From: Formicarius rufipectus
Lineage: Eukaryota; Chordata; Aves; Passeriformes; Formicariidae
NCBI GenBank assembly: GCA_013399695.1
Contig: VXAU01001281.1
Span: 74,811 to 138,810, forward strand
Direction of reading: 5' to 3'
DNA length: 64,000 nucleotides
Part shown: in pieces, positions 49,501-61,500 of the stretch
Numbering within the stretch: the first letter of the stretch is position 1
Layout of the letters: each line of letters opens with the position of its first letter
Position numbers and translations under genes: made by a program
Notes under the pieces: generated by a model
Seen by the model: the letters and a program-made list of their open reading frames with translations, nothing else
Database searches by the model: none
What the model was told of the DNA's origin: nothing

Positions 49501-52500
49501 CTGAAAAACAACCACTGAAGTCTTCTACAGAAAGGCAAGTCTGAGAACATAAAGGTAGTTGCTAATAAGCACTTTGTATGTTCTCATGTTAAGTACAGGG
49601 TATTTTATGGAGAGATGAGGGGTACAATAATGTCAGTCCAAGGGAACCGTGAAATAAAGAAAATATTGCTAATCAAGGTCTTTCAAGGATACAACAAAGG
49701 AATGCTTGTTTTGATACAATTTGCTGACTAATAATCAGACTCCTGGCCACAAAATGAAGTCAGGGAATAAAGCACAGTAGTTTTTACCTTGGGGGCATGA
49801 GATGAGCTGTTGTTTTGTGACCTTGGTAATTGAGCATGCAATGGAAACATGCCTGTAAATTTGTGTCAAAAGGAAGTCATAGACCCATCCTAATCCAACC
49901 TCTGCTTTTGATTCACCTTAGTTCCCTCTCGTAACACTGCCTTATTTGATTGCAGGAGCTCACCATGCCAAGAAAAATATAGAATGCCAGTGCTTTTAAA
50001 TAGAAAAAGAACATCTCATTCCACTGCAGCAGTGGGCTCTCTAAGAGTTTCCAGTTTCCAGATTGGAATACACCATCATATCTTCATTTAGCCTTTGTCT
50101 ACTTCTTGGTCAAATTAACCGATAATTTTTAGCAAGGAGAACTTCTGTCATCCCTCATAACTGGCCTTGCTAAGTTCAATCTGACATCAGTCATCTTATT
50201 GACAACAACCAAGTTATTACTCCATTTGTTCTAGAACACTCACCTCAAAGCTTCAAACAAATGCTACGATAGCTGTCTGAGATATAACATAGACACATCA
50301 TCTGCAAACATAGTTACTAAGAGCAAAAATGATGCAGCAGAAGCAGCTGGTGACAGGAAATCAGAGATGACAAGTATAAGCTACAGGCACACACAAAAAA
50401 TCCTCTTACCTCAGCCTTAAGGAGTGCTATGCAAACAGATATCCCTCACTATCAGCTGTTTACTTCTGTATTTCTGTGTCTTGTTGATCGAAATTGCCAC
50501 ATTTTTCCATAAAAGTATGATGGTAGATGAAAGAAAGATATGTAAATTAAGTGTATTTTAATTATTTTGAAGGTGTCTTTCTCTGACCAGAAATTTTGAC
50601 TTTGAAGAGTCAAATTTTCAAAATTTCTAAAAAATCTTATGTTTCTTTTCTTTGTGAAATGTTCTCTCAAGCAACTAAGAGAGAGAAAACTTATTTGGTG
50701 ACTTAACTACAGTTTAATGGAGCGTTCATCTACCTATTGATTTAATTTGATGTAAAAAGATTATATTGGAAACCAGTGATTGCAACTTTTAATTAATAAG
50801 TAATTGAAGTGAATAGCAGTACTAATTCTGTGTCTGTGAATTTGCAATTTAATTGACAAGCTTCCTTAAGTCTTGAACAATTTTAATCTTTGTGAATTTT
50901 AAACTTCAATAATAGAATTTAAAGTTTTATTTAGAGAGAACACTGATTATAATTAGTTTCAAAATTATGGTTCATTAGGCTGCTATGCAACATAAAGGAC
51001 CACTCCATTGTTACAAAGAAAGATTTCCAAATGTTGAAAAGTCAACTTTCAATACTGCTATATAGAGCAGGCCAGTGCTTTGGGATATATGCCACAGGGT
51101 ATCTCCGACCAAATTATATTTCTTGCCAGTTTGAAGTGTGTTCAAAATCTAGTCCTCAGGAGTTGTCTGCCCTATGGTCTTTCTTAAAGTGAAATTCAAT
51201 TGCTTCATTTTACATCATGAAGACTACCTCAATTATGTTATTAGCTACAAGTCATTCAAGTAAACCCACTGCTTTCATGACAGGAATATATCTAAGACAA
51301 TATTCTCAGTAAAAGTATTGCTTATTGGAATTTACTTTCATTTTGAATGCATCATTTTCTGTAGAAATGTTTAATTTTGAAAGGCTTGAATATCTTAAAA
51401 CTATAAAAACAGTGCTGAGCAAGCACTGCCATACAACAGATTCGAGCAGCACACAGAGGCATTAGTGGTAATCATGTATAACATTTCTTTTGTAATTTTA
51501 TAATGGAGTCATATGCACTGAAAATGTTTAAAAAAGGAAATTGGTTTTGATTAGTGGCATAAAAGAGGATGTTTTAATTGAATTCCAATAAAAATATATA
51601 TGGCCTTTGTTCACATCAGGGGAAAATACAAGGCATTGCAAAAGGAGACTAATTAAAAAAGACAAATTAAAGAACAAGGAAAAATTCATATAGAAAGCAG
51701 AAATTTAGAGTCTTTTGCAAAAGTTAAGTGGATATATCTTTTAAAATAATTTTAATTTTTCTATTCAAAGTTGAATTCCCACCTTTCACCAAAAAATTCC
51801 ACATATTGTGATTTTGAGCAGGATGAACTAGAACTTCACCTAGTTCTAGTTGCTGTGTTCCCAAAAACATTTTTTCGTATCCTGTAATTTATCAGATCAT
51901 TCTTTTTGAGTAGAAGACTGAGGGAAAAAAATAGCAGTAATTTGATTTTTAATCCAGATAATTTTGTGTTTAGCGAAGACCGGTTTCTTTCGTATAGCAG
52001 GGATTTTTTCAAATATTTTGGTTAGCAGACTGCAGACCCATTGGGAAGAAGAGCAGCAATGCCATGAAAAAATGTGGGAAAAATGCTGGACTGTCAGTCA
52101 ATGGCTGGAGTGCTACCTCTAGCTGCAGCTTTCTGTATACACTCCCCTCCACACAAATATCTGAATAAGAAATAAAGAAAATGGTTTCCTGGAAGATGTG
52201 GATAAAATTCTTGCAGACAGCAATTGCTAGCATTCAAAGGTTAAGTGAGTACCATAGAAACTTCCTTGTCTGTTTTGGGCTTTTCCCTGTGTTACACAGT
52301 TCTCAAGCAACAGGTGATAAACAGATGACAGAGCTGAAATGTAACACCCAAGCCTTGGATCACAAGGCAATTTTTCTCTTCCCAAGACTATAGCAAAAAT
52401 GCCAGAGCTGTGATCTCACAACATTTACAAATGATATTAAGACCTAAAGATATGTGTATAATCTGAAGCATGGGAGTACCTTCTAGAGTTATCTAGTGCT

Positions 52501-54457
52501 CCATTCACTCATACTTACCTGCGTCTTCAATTCTATACATACTGAACTGCAAACATCAAATTTTTCATGTAAATATTCTGGTGTACAACCTTAATATAAA
52601 CAAATTATTAAGCAGAATATGGTGTTTGTAATTATTAAAAGAGTCAAAGAATGTGAAGTAGAGGAACAAAAGCATTGAATCTGAGTTCTACACACTGACT
52701 ATATTCCACGAGCTGTTGGATCTCTCAGTCTCTGAGGGCCTTGGATCATCTGACGAAGCTGATCTGTGATACACACTTCTACCTGTTGTTGCTGGCAAAT
52801 ATCTGCAATGTGGTTGATAATGGATATTTTCTTATTTTTGTTTTCTCTAAGTCTAGATGCTGCCACTTGTTTGTTCTTCTAGACAGAACACACATTTGGT
52901 GCACCCCACGTTATGCCCAGCATAAACCCACTGTCTGTAGTGCTACTGTTCACATTCTCTGCGGTCTGCAAACTCTGTGTGGACACAATCAGCTGCCAAA
53001 GAGGGTATGAGTTTAGAAGGGGTTATCTGAGGAGCCTACTGCTTTGCTTAGGGTGCTTAGAGGTTCTCACACAGACAATTAATCAGGTGAATGTCAAGAC
53101 AATTTTCCTAAGTTTATGAAATGAGATACCTATGCATATCTTTAGAAGTGAATGATGATCTAATTGTAAAAGCAAGTATGTAAAAGTTAGAAAAGTCCAG
53201 AAATAGTAGCCTCAATAAGCAAATCACGCCCTTGTCTGTATGTATTGAGCTACCCTCTACCCATTTAACTTGCAGAATTAATATAAACTTATATTGGTTT
53301 CCATAACACTTCCAGCATTATACTTGATTTCTTACATTGGAGTCTGTTGACCCTCAAGAGATAAAAAAACCCAAACCAAAACAAAACAAAAACAAAACAA
53401 AACAAAAAACAAACAAACAAACAAACAAAAAAAAAACAAACAAAAAACCCAAACACTTTGAGCTCAGTTTCCAACCTTCTGCTTGATAAATGAGTGTGTA
53501 TTTTGTGATCCTCATGAACAATTATTTCTTTTCTCAACTAACTACATTGCTGAGCAGTAATTGAGTGAATTTCTTTTTATGCATTTAAATAGTTCTTGAT
53601 GATGATGCAATTTATGTTTATTTTCAATGTTTAATCATTCAGAACTATCATACATATCACAGTGATGCATTAAAGAATGACACAACATTGTAAACCAATA
53701 TGATCTATCACTTGGAATTTTCAGTTTCCTGAAGCTCTGATTTCATTTCATAGTGATAAATGGCATCTTCATAATCTAATATTGGAACTGTAGTTATAGC
53801 TGTGACATTATGTGTTCTCCAGCATTCAGGCTAAGATGCAGCATGGTGCAAGACAGGAAAATAAGTTTTATATTTTAATTTACCTTATGTAATACTTTTA
53901 TTATCAGCATTTTTATTGAAAATTTCCCCAGAATAAGCTTCTACTTGTTTTAATGTAAATTATGTAAATTTCAAACAAATTCTCATCTTCCTTACTTAAA
54001 CAATTTTGCACCACCAAATCACAGCCTCTTAGGACACACCTTGTTTCTCTGTCCACCAAAGTCCATGGCAATTTTAAAGCCTTTAGTAGAATTCCTGCTT
54101 AGAGTTGTTCATTTGTTTAAAACTGTTAGTTATCTGAGGGAAGCAGACAATCTACTTTGTACTGCCTGTTCCCATAAATAAAATAATATGACACAAATAA
54201 CTGTCATTTCAGTTAGTAGACTTTCATTAGTAGTGAAACATTGTAATTTAACACCATCTGCACAAAAGAACATAACAAATCCAATACAGACATGAAGTCA
54301 ATAAATTGAATATGTATTTGCTAAATCTTTTATGGAGTAATTGAGAACTTTTTGTGACTAAAGACATCACAAAAGAAGGATGACAATACTACTATCAGAT
54401 TTTAATGCTCATTAATGTATTTTTTTTTTAATTATAGAAAAATAATAAATTTTCACT
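46518..54457. other. Unique AT-rich DNA, no gene seen
   Basis: Nothing coding is recognised. The part 50700-51000 is unusually rich in TAATTA/ATTAA words. A strong A/C-rich block lies at 53366-53452, and its complement produces a phenylalanine-rich false frame on the minus strand. Confidence 0.55.
53366..53452 (+). repeat. A/C-rich low-complexity block
   Basis: About 87 bp of AAAAC and AAAC units, the most regular of the blocks in this window. Confidence 0.9.
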
Positions 54458-54545
54458 AGACCAGTTGACACAGGGCTTTGAACTCTTACAAGGACGGGAC
54501 ATCCACAACCTCTCTGGGCAACCTGTTCTAGTGTTGCATTGCCCT

Positions 54546-54550
54546 CTGAG
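54546..54550. repeat. Left TSD of solo LTR in CR1
   Basis: The 5-bp repeat ctgag, found again at 55096-55100 exactly where CR1 sequence resumes. Confidence 0.75.
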
Positions 54551-55095
54551 TGTAGAAGATCTGAGTGTTGAAGAATCTGGTGCAGCTTTATTTGCATACT
54601 GCAGACTGAGATGCAGATTGAGCACTGGGTGGGAGCCCAAGACTAGAGGTCATGACCTGCCAATCCTTTGCATAACAAAGGGCAGGAAGATGGGTGGTGC
54701 CAGTGAGGTGAGTGGACACTGGGAGGCACAACAGGAGATGAGGCAGAGCAAGACTTAGTGGGAAGACTGTGAGGGTATAAAAGCCAGGGGTTCATTTGTT
54801 GGGGGGTCCTCCTTGGAGGCACCACCACAAGTTGTTTCTGCGTTACTGCACCATGAGTAAGTTGCTTTATGGAACTTGACATCTGAGACTCTTCTGTGGG
54901 AAACCTGGGTTTGAACTGGTAAGGGATCCTGGTCTGGCTGTGTGTGATGGGGTGTACAGGGATTCAAGTGGGGCAGCCGTCAGCCACTGGGGCCACCTTC
55001 TTTGAAGGGTCTCCATTCCCAGCAGTGAAAGTCTCTGGCACTGAGAGTGTGACTGACAATCTTGTGAATGGTCAGATTGAGAAGTTTTCTTAACA
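54551..55095 (+). mobile_element. Complete 545-bp solo LTR inserted in CR1
   Basis: Seen: starts TGTAGAAGATCTG, ends TTTTCTTAACA (TG...CA), with 5-bp ctgag repeats on both sides and CR1 sequence beyond them. In + orientation it has an octamer-like ATTTGCAT (54590-54597) and a good TATA box TATAAAAG (54776-54783). No clear AATAAA follows, which is unusual for an LTR. It is more GC-rich than the flanks. Known: a 5-bp duplication fits ERVL or some ERV1 integrases. Inference: solo LTR younger than the CR1. The TATA position puts transcription toward higher coordinates. It is unrelated in sequence to the other LTRs of the window. Confidence 0.8.
54776..54783 (+). promoter_or_regulatory. LTR TATA box
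   Basis: TATAAAAG preceded by GAGGG, 225 bp from the LTR start, a usual U3 position. Present activity is unknown. Confidence 0.55.
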
Positions 55096-55345
55096 CTGAG
55101 TAAAGAATTTCTTCCTAACTTCTAATCTAAATCTGCCCTCTTTCAGTTCAAAACCATTTATGTGCCAGAACAAAAAGTCACTCTTCCTCTTTTTTGTAAG
55201 TACCCATAAGGCATTGGAAGGCCATAATGAGGTTTTCCTGGAGCTTTATCTTCTCCAGACTTAACAACCTCAGCTCTCAGCCTGTCTTCTTATAGAAGGT
55301 TCTCTGGCCCTCTGACCATCTTTGTGGCCCCAGTCCTTTGAAGCT

Positions 55346-57048
55346 GAACCAACCCGTGTTGTGGTAGGATAGGATGCTGTTAGCAGTGTCTTCCACTGAT
55401 GAACTGAACCTCAGTGAATGTTCAGACCTTTGTGCACTGCAAGAGGATGCCCACAGAGGATTGTAGAATACCTTGTTTCTCCACAACAGCCTAGAGAAAG
55501 TGGGACAGTCTTGAAGACGTGGGGGAACCAAGGCTTCCCCCTGGAGAAGGAATTGCATAAGCAAGTTCTCAGTGTGACCTGTTATCAAAATGTGAGCACT
55601 TTCACCACAGTAGGCCCTTTCTTCCAAAATGAAAACACTTAGCAAGTAAGGGTTGTTTTAAAAATAATGTGAAACAATCTAAATAATGTCTTTTGGAATA
55701 TTTTAATTGTGTTAAATGTTATGTTCTATCCTATGCAATATCCTTGATGAAAACTACCTGAATGATCATTTTAATCTACTTTTTCCCACTGACTAATATA
55801 ACACCTAAAGGCACTATTATAGGAAGATTTATTTGAGACATCCAGATGTACTGTGAAACAGAGAGTGTAAAGCTTTTCTTCTGCAAAGTACACTTCATAT
55901 AAGGTTCAATTTATTGAAATTACTAGTTTTCAGAGGAAACAGTAGAGGCTCTCTCCTTTCAACTACAGTTTTTCATATTCAGTGGCCAAGATACTTGCAT
56001 AAATGAGCCTCAGTGAGGTAACACTGGAGTGTTTAATAGTCCTGGGATTTTTTACACTCAGTTGAAATGTTGACTTTAAACAGTTTTTAACTTTCTAAAC
56101 TATTAATACACTTCACATTAAGTAGTGTGATGTTCTGTTAAGAACAGGTTTAGTCTTGGTTTGTACAGCTCCGACTTTCCCACACAGATTGTAAATGGAT
56201 TTAATTACTGAATGGCATGATTGTGGCTATTTCTGTTCTCCCAAAATGAGTAATTGTTCAGTGCTTTGCATTAATAGAGTATCAAGACCATCAAAATAAT
56301 CTGAAATTTGATATCAGCTCCCTGAAAATGACACTTAAGAGGAAGATAATGCCTCCAGCAACCTCAACTTTTCAGTAAGCATAAAATTTATTAAATTATA
56401 AGTTACCATTCATAATATTTTAATCACTTTCTTTTTTTCCCAGTCTCTAATATAATGAATGGATCCCTAAGCAATGAATGAAGATGTACAGCTTCTGCTG
56501 CACTCAGTGAAGCTGAAGGAATTAACTCCCATTTGTCTGCTCATCCCTAATTAAGTAATGTGCTAAAATACTACATTCCCATTAAAGAAAATGTATTATA
56601 CTCTACTTATGGCAAAACACATTCAACATGGTTCTATTTAATGAATACACATTCATTGTCTTGATGAAGATCCCTGGATTTGGACCCAAAAGATTGTCTT
56701 GGCATTCATTATGTTCCGCATTCATTAGAAGTGGGAGGCAATTAGGAAACTAACAAGATTGTTTGTGGGTAGAAAATTTCCATTGTGAACAGCCCCAGGC
56801 AGAAAATGGTTGCATTTATCACACAGAACAATGGTACATGTTCTAGGTAGCAGCCCTGGCCTGGATGATGATGCAATACATTTAAAGACTGTTTCTCCCA
56901 GAAACTGTGAGGGGAAGGGATAAAATCGCATGTAATTCAGCATGAACTCCTGGGCAATTTTTGACAGAGGTTGCATTGAAATAAGTAGTTTCAACAATCT
57001 GGAGTACATTTTCAAAGGTTTTTCTTTCTTCTTCTTTTTTTTTTTTTG

Positions 57049-57079
<31 letters not shown>

Positions 57080-58072
57080 GTTTTTAATATCCATTTAATT
57101 CCTTAGCCATTCACTTAAGTCTTACACACATTTTGAGTACCTTTTTATCAACCAAGCCAAGAGCAATATAGTAAAAATTTCAAGAATATTTCAAATGTGC
57201 ATTTGACTCACTCATGTTTGACTTCTCACAGAGATGTGAGAAACTCAGTTTCAACTAACTTTTAACAGGAAATAGGGGTTTAGGGAAGTAGAACAGAGAG
57301 TGAGGGGAAAAGTAAAAGAGGAGGAAGAGACAAAAAACAGGCATAGGAAAAATGAATGTATAATGTCTTTCACAGAAAGAAAGAGAAAAAGAGCACATTG
57401 TCTGTGAAAGAATTTAGTTAAACCTTACAAGAAGAAAAATATGCTTTTCTAGGTGAATGTGTCAATTCCTTGATTTCTCTCTGAGTTTAATAAGTGTCAT
57501 GAAAATCATACTTTATAATAAGGAAATTATTTAAATTATGCATTACTAATGAAGGTGTTATTTTAAACATAGGATCATGAATTTTAGAGAATGTGGATTC
57601 ATTGGGGTTTGATTCTATAAAAGTTCTATATATTTGCTTATCTATGGTTATCTACATATGTGCTCTTGTAGTTCATTGAAATAATGGCTTTATTCACAGT
57701 AAATGAAATTTAGAACATATGTCAATATTTACTACATGAAAGGTTTTAAATACACAATAAAACAGATTGAAATTTCAGCCTGCTTGACTAAAATGTAGCA
57801 ATCTAAACCAAAACATGCAAAAAAAAGGAACATGAAAAAAAAAAGAAAAAACCTCTGGCTTCACTAGTAAAGCTAACGATCTTCCCTCCTTACTGCATGT
57901 TTAAACAATTTTGGTCAAATTTTGCATAATATCTCTGAGCTACTCTAGAGATAATGTAATTCAGACTATCAGTGCTTGTAATTAGCACATACTGGATGGG
58001 TAAAAAATCAGTCAAGTTGCATCTTTTTCTCTTGTATGAAGGAATGTACAGTAAAAGTTTGATATTACACAA
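55346..58072. other. Unique AT-rich DNA, no gene seen
   Basis: 55346-55645 is a little richer in G+C than its surroundings and unidentified; it is possibly worn CR1 sequence, but I cannot align it. 56160-56720 has many TAATTA, ATTAAT and TTAATTA words and little low-complexity sequence. A (TTTTG)n tract lies at 57037-57086. Confidence 0.5.
57018..57086 (-). repeat. T-rich tract with (TTTTG)n
   Basis: TTCTTC units, a T12 run, then about seven TTTTG units. On the minus strand it is (CAAAA)n, the same type as the other blocks. Confidence 0.9.
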
Positions 58073-58077
58073 GAGTA
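58073..58077. repeat. Left TSD of solo LTR
   Basis: The 5-bp repeat gagta, repeated at 58576-58580. The direct identity actually extends to 8 bp (gagtatta), so the LTR boundary at this side is uncertain by up to 3 bp. Confidence 0.65.
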
Positions 58078-58575
58078 TTATCGGCGGTGGAATGCCGATA
58101 AGGGAAGGGCCCTCCATCGCGATCTGCGGCGATAGAGGAAGGGTTCTCAAAGAAGAGGTCTTGCAAGTGCTTGAGGTGAAGTAAAGTGAGCCTTTATTCA
58201 ACAGGGGAGCCCCTCTTTTATAGAGGAGCCAAGGAAGGTTCAGGAAAAAGAGGTGGGTTTTGACAAACAAGGAGGGAACTTTCCAACTTGGGTAGGAGTG
58301 GATGGGTACATAACAGTACATGTAACGAAGGGGTGGAACATGAACAAACATAGAACTGGTGCACTACACCAAAGATTAACCAATCACAGAACAGATAGGA
58401 AATCCTATAAGAACATGGAAAAATACATTTAAAAACCAATTTAAAAACCTTTAACTTAAATAAACAGTCTCATATATTATTTAAAATTCTCCTGTTTCTT
58501 CATTCATTGGGGCAGTATATCTTCTTCCACATCTCATAGTCCTCTCGTTGTATTTCACTGCCACAACTCCCGACA
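58078..58575 (-). mobile_element. Solo LTR, TGTCGGGAG family, minus orientation
   Basis: Seen: on the minus strand it starts TGTCGGGAGTTGTGG (58575) and ends CACCGCCGATAA (58078), about 498 bp, between gagta repeats. It carries a CCAAT box (+ strand 58380-58384), a TATA box TATAAAA (58216-58222) and a poly(A) signal AATAAA (58193-58198), all reading leftwards. It is collinear with the element at 45954-46512 but clearly diverged from it, so the two are separate insertions or subfamilies and not the two ends of one provirus, which would also need the same orientation. Its last 24 bp form a perfect 8-bp inverted repeat. No internal retroviral sequence was seen. Confidence 0.8.
58193..58222 (-). 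promoter_or_regulatory. LTR TATA box and poly(A) signal
   Basis: On the minus strand, TATAAAA (58222-58216) is followed by AATAAA (58198-58193), the same arrangement as in the related LTR at 45954-46512. Confidence 0.65.
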
Positions 58576-58580
58576 GAGTA

Positions 58581-61500
58581 TTATTTAAGCCCTTCCAAGA
58601 AATAACTTATTTCTTCAGTGCCCATAATTGGTATCTCTAGTTCTTTATTATGTTTTTGTATGATGGCATTGGAAAAAATATATGACTGCTGTCTGAAAAG
58701 TCAGTTGTGGTTCTTCTCATTTTTTGCCAATTCATTAGCTGATGAACACTGAGTTAAAAGATAGTAAAATCAAATAGAATGTGCAAACACTAACAAAAAA
58801 AATCATCCCTTCCATGGTTCTAAAGACAGTGTATTGTTTAAATAAATGTTTAAATCAGAAGGGGAAAATGCTTCAAAATTTGTAACATTTTATCAAGCAC
58901 CACAAAAATTAATACAGTTTCTCCATAACTGTATTTTTCATTTGCACCATTTTTTTTATCAAACAAATGTTCACTGGAGTTTATTGAAGCATATTATGTG
59001 ATATTATTTTGATTTTGTTAAAACTATGGGGCACTTACATCACAATCAATGATAATTCTGCATAATTGCAGAAGTTCTCAAGAAACTTAAATGCATAGAG
59101 CCTTGGTTTCTTCACATTTAACTAAAAAGTCATGATCTTAACATGCCTAGTGATCTTTCTAAAACAAGTAAACAACCTATTTCCTACTTATTCTAGTCGA
59201 CGCTGTTCCTGAATTCTGCAAGTAGCTCTGAAAATCTAAACCTTTGTAGGTGATGTTTTATTTTCTGGAAAGTGTTTATTCCTGAAGTAGTGTTGTGAAT
59301 AACTGATGTGTTAGTACATCAAAAAAATGTTTGAGAAATATCAGTATACAGTACTTTGCCTTTTCAGAGATTAAACCTAAAATAGTTTTAGAAATTTCAA
59401 GAGTCATTTTATTCTTTGTAGTACACTGCATTTGAAGTGACAACTGATTCAGTTCTTGACAGACTAGAATGAGAAATGTAACTGAAGTGTACCAAGTCTT
59501 CAGGTATAAAGGATAAAATTTTTATCTCAATCTTACCCTTTAATATGTAAAATACTGTGTAAATAACATTCTGTTGGGATCTCTGGAGCTGATCAGATGC
59601 TGTGACTATCTGTGTGTATCTGGTTTTGCCACCAGCAAAGGTAGATTCTCATCCTAAATTAAGAATTTTTCTTTTCAGTTGACATGTTACAACAATGCAT
59701 TCTCCAAACACTTTTCCCCCAAATATATGGAATGCTAAACAAATTACAGCAATCCAGACAGGAAAAGCTGGATACATGCCATGCCCAGTTCAGACATGGT
59801 ACAAACTGTCTTATTGCATTATCAGCTTGGAATACTTTAATTAGGTTATTAACAATAATTATCTACATAAGAAACCTGAGAGCCAAAGATTATAACATCC
59901 GCTAAAGTTCAAAACATGAGTATATTAAAACAGTAGTATTTCTGAACACACTGGTAATTTTTCAAACTGTCATACACTTCTTTGAAAGAAAATTAGTAAG
60001 GTAGTTTAAAATTGTCATTAGATGATGGAGAAAGAGAGTAATAGACCATATTATTATTTCTTTAGCTAAATCTTTGAGGCTCAAAATTATAGGTCACAGA
60101 AAAATATTGTAACGTTTATTGATTTCCAGAATTTCTTGAAATATTCTTATTTAAAATCACAGCGTCATTTTTACACTGAGTTGATGGAAATTTTGTTCTA
60201 ATTTACCTTTAAAAATAATTTGAAAATATATGTATCCTATCTTTTCTCTTTAATGAGACAGTTCATTTTGGAGATAAATTAAATACATGTTTACACCAAT
60301 ATCTTACACTCTACATTGTTTAAAGAGTGATTCTTGTTGTGTGATTCTTATTGAGTGATTCTTACTTATTGTAAAAATATTGATTTTCAGTCAGTTAATT
60401 TTTGCTTAGTCCCATTCAATATAGCATTTTTTAACTGTAAACTTTGTGGCTCTTTTAAAGAAATCTTAGGAATTTTTATTGTGTCTTTCAAAAACAGGGT
60501 TATGGCAAGCAAATCCTAAACATACTTTTCAAAGCAAATGCAATTTTATTAAATTTTCATATTAAATTCTGACAACCTGGGAATGGAAGCAGAGACACTT
60601 GTCATCCCAGAGCCAAATCCACCCTTCCTAGACCTATCCTGCGTCATGACCAGGCCCATCAGCTCAGACCACTTGACACAAACTTCTCACTAAAGCTACT
60701 GCCAATAAGGGGAGATTTCTTCCCAAGGTAGCTCAGGAAATGAAATCAAACTCTAGAAATCTGTTTAATCTGTTTACTGAGGAGGAAGCCTGAAATCTGT
60801 GGCTGCTGAGAATGCCCTTATTTCCTTTAGAGAGGCTATTCCTGTCAGGCAGGGGTGACATCTGCATGTCATGCATCGGGCTCACAGGAGAAAAATTAAT
60901 TCTTTGAAGAGAAGAGACAAAGATTTTGTGAACAAAATCCTGCAAACAAATGTCCATGCCCACACATTTAGTAGTGCTCACACGATTTGGTACACTGACT
61001 GAAGTCAATTGAGATGTTTAGTCTGCAGCTGTGAGGAGTATAATCAGGATCATGCATGATTGCAAAAGCGTTCCAACTGACATCCATTAAAGATGGAATA
61101 TGTTACAGGCAACCACAAGCCCACATCAGGATTTTAGGTTTAAAAACATCTTGTTTCACCAGAGTAACACTATGAAGAGTTACTATCTAAAATACATTAG
61201 CTTTAAGATTAAAATTGCACACGATACATGAACTGGTCCTTTAAAAATCCTTTCTTTATATCAGCACCTTTCAAAATATAAATAAGGTGGTTATAGAAAT
61301 TTATGTAAAGATTATTAATAGCTTTTGTATTCTTTTTCATTTCCCATGAAAAGATTTTCTTCTACAAACATTCTAAAGAAAATATGGAGTTTGTAGATTA
61401 TTTGGGCATAAATTGGAATATATAAAGAAGAAGAAAAAAATTGGAGTTGATGCTTTACTGTGAAAGAACATCCTGTGTTTGGGAAAGATGAGCCAGTATT

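Larger units (their letters stand above)
54458..55345 (-). mobile_element. CR1 LINE fragment split by a solo LTR
   Basis: Seen: minus-orientation CR1 in two blocks. 54458-54550 has 'gacatccacaacctctctgg' (54499-54518) and 'caacctgttctagtg'. 55096-55345 has 'taaagaatttcttcctaact' (55101-55120), 'ctttatcttctccagactta' type sequence near 55250 and 'cctctgaccatctttgtggcc'. These landmarks are adjacent in a normal CR1 3' region; here the 545-bp LTR at 54551-55095 separates them. The element's tail is eroded at the low-coordinate side. It is 5'-truncated and dead. Confidence 0.85.

Noticed and set aside
53289..53537. Phe-rich 82-codon frame resembling a membrane protein
   Set aside because: Translation of the complement of an A/C-rich block; the hydrophobic run is due to TTT/TTG codons.
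57890..58351. 153-codon minus-strand open frame
   Set aside because: It starts within the solo LTR at 58078-58575 and continues into unique DNA; it has no domain, and LTRs of this kind do not encode protein.
45954..58575. The two TGTCGGGAG LTRs as the 5' and 3' LTRs of one provirus
   Set aside because: They are in opposite orientation, clearly diverged, have different TSDs, and the 11.6 kb between them has no gag, pol or env trace.
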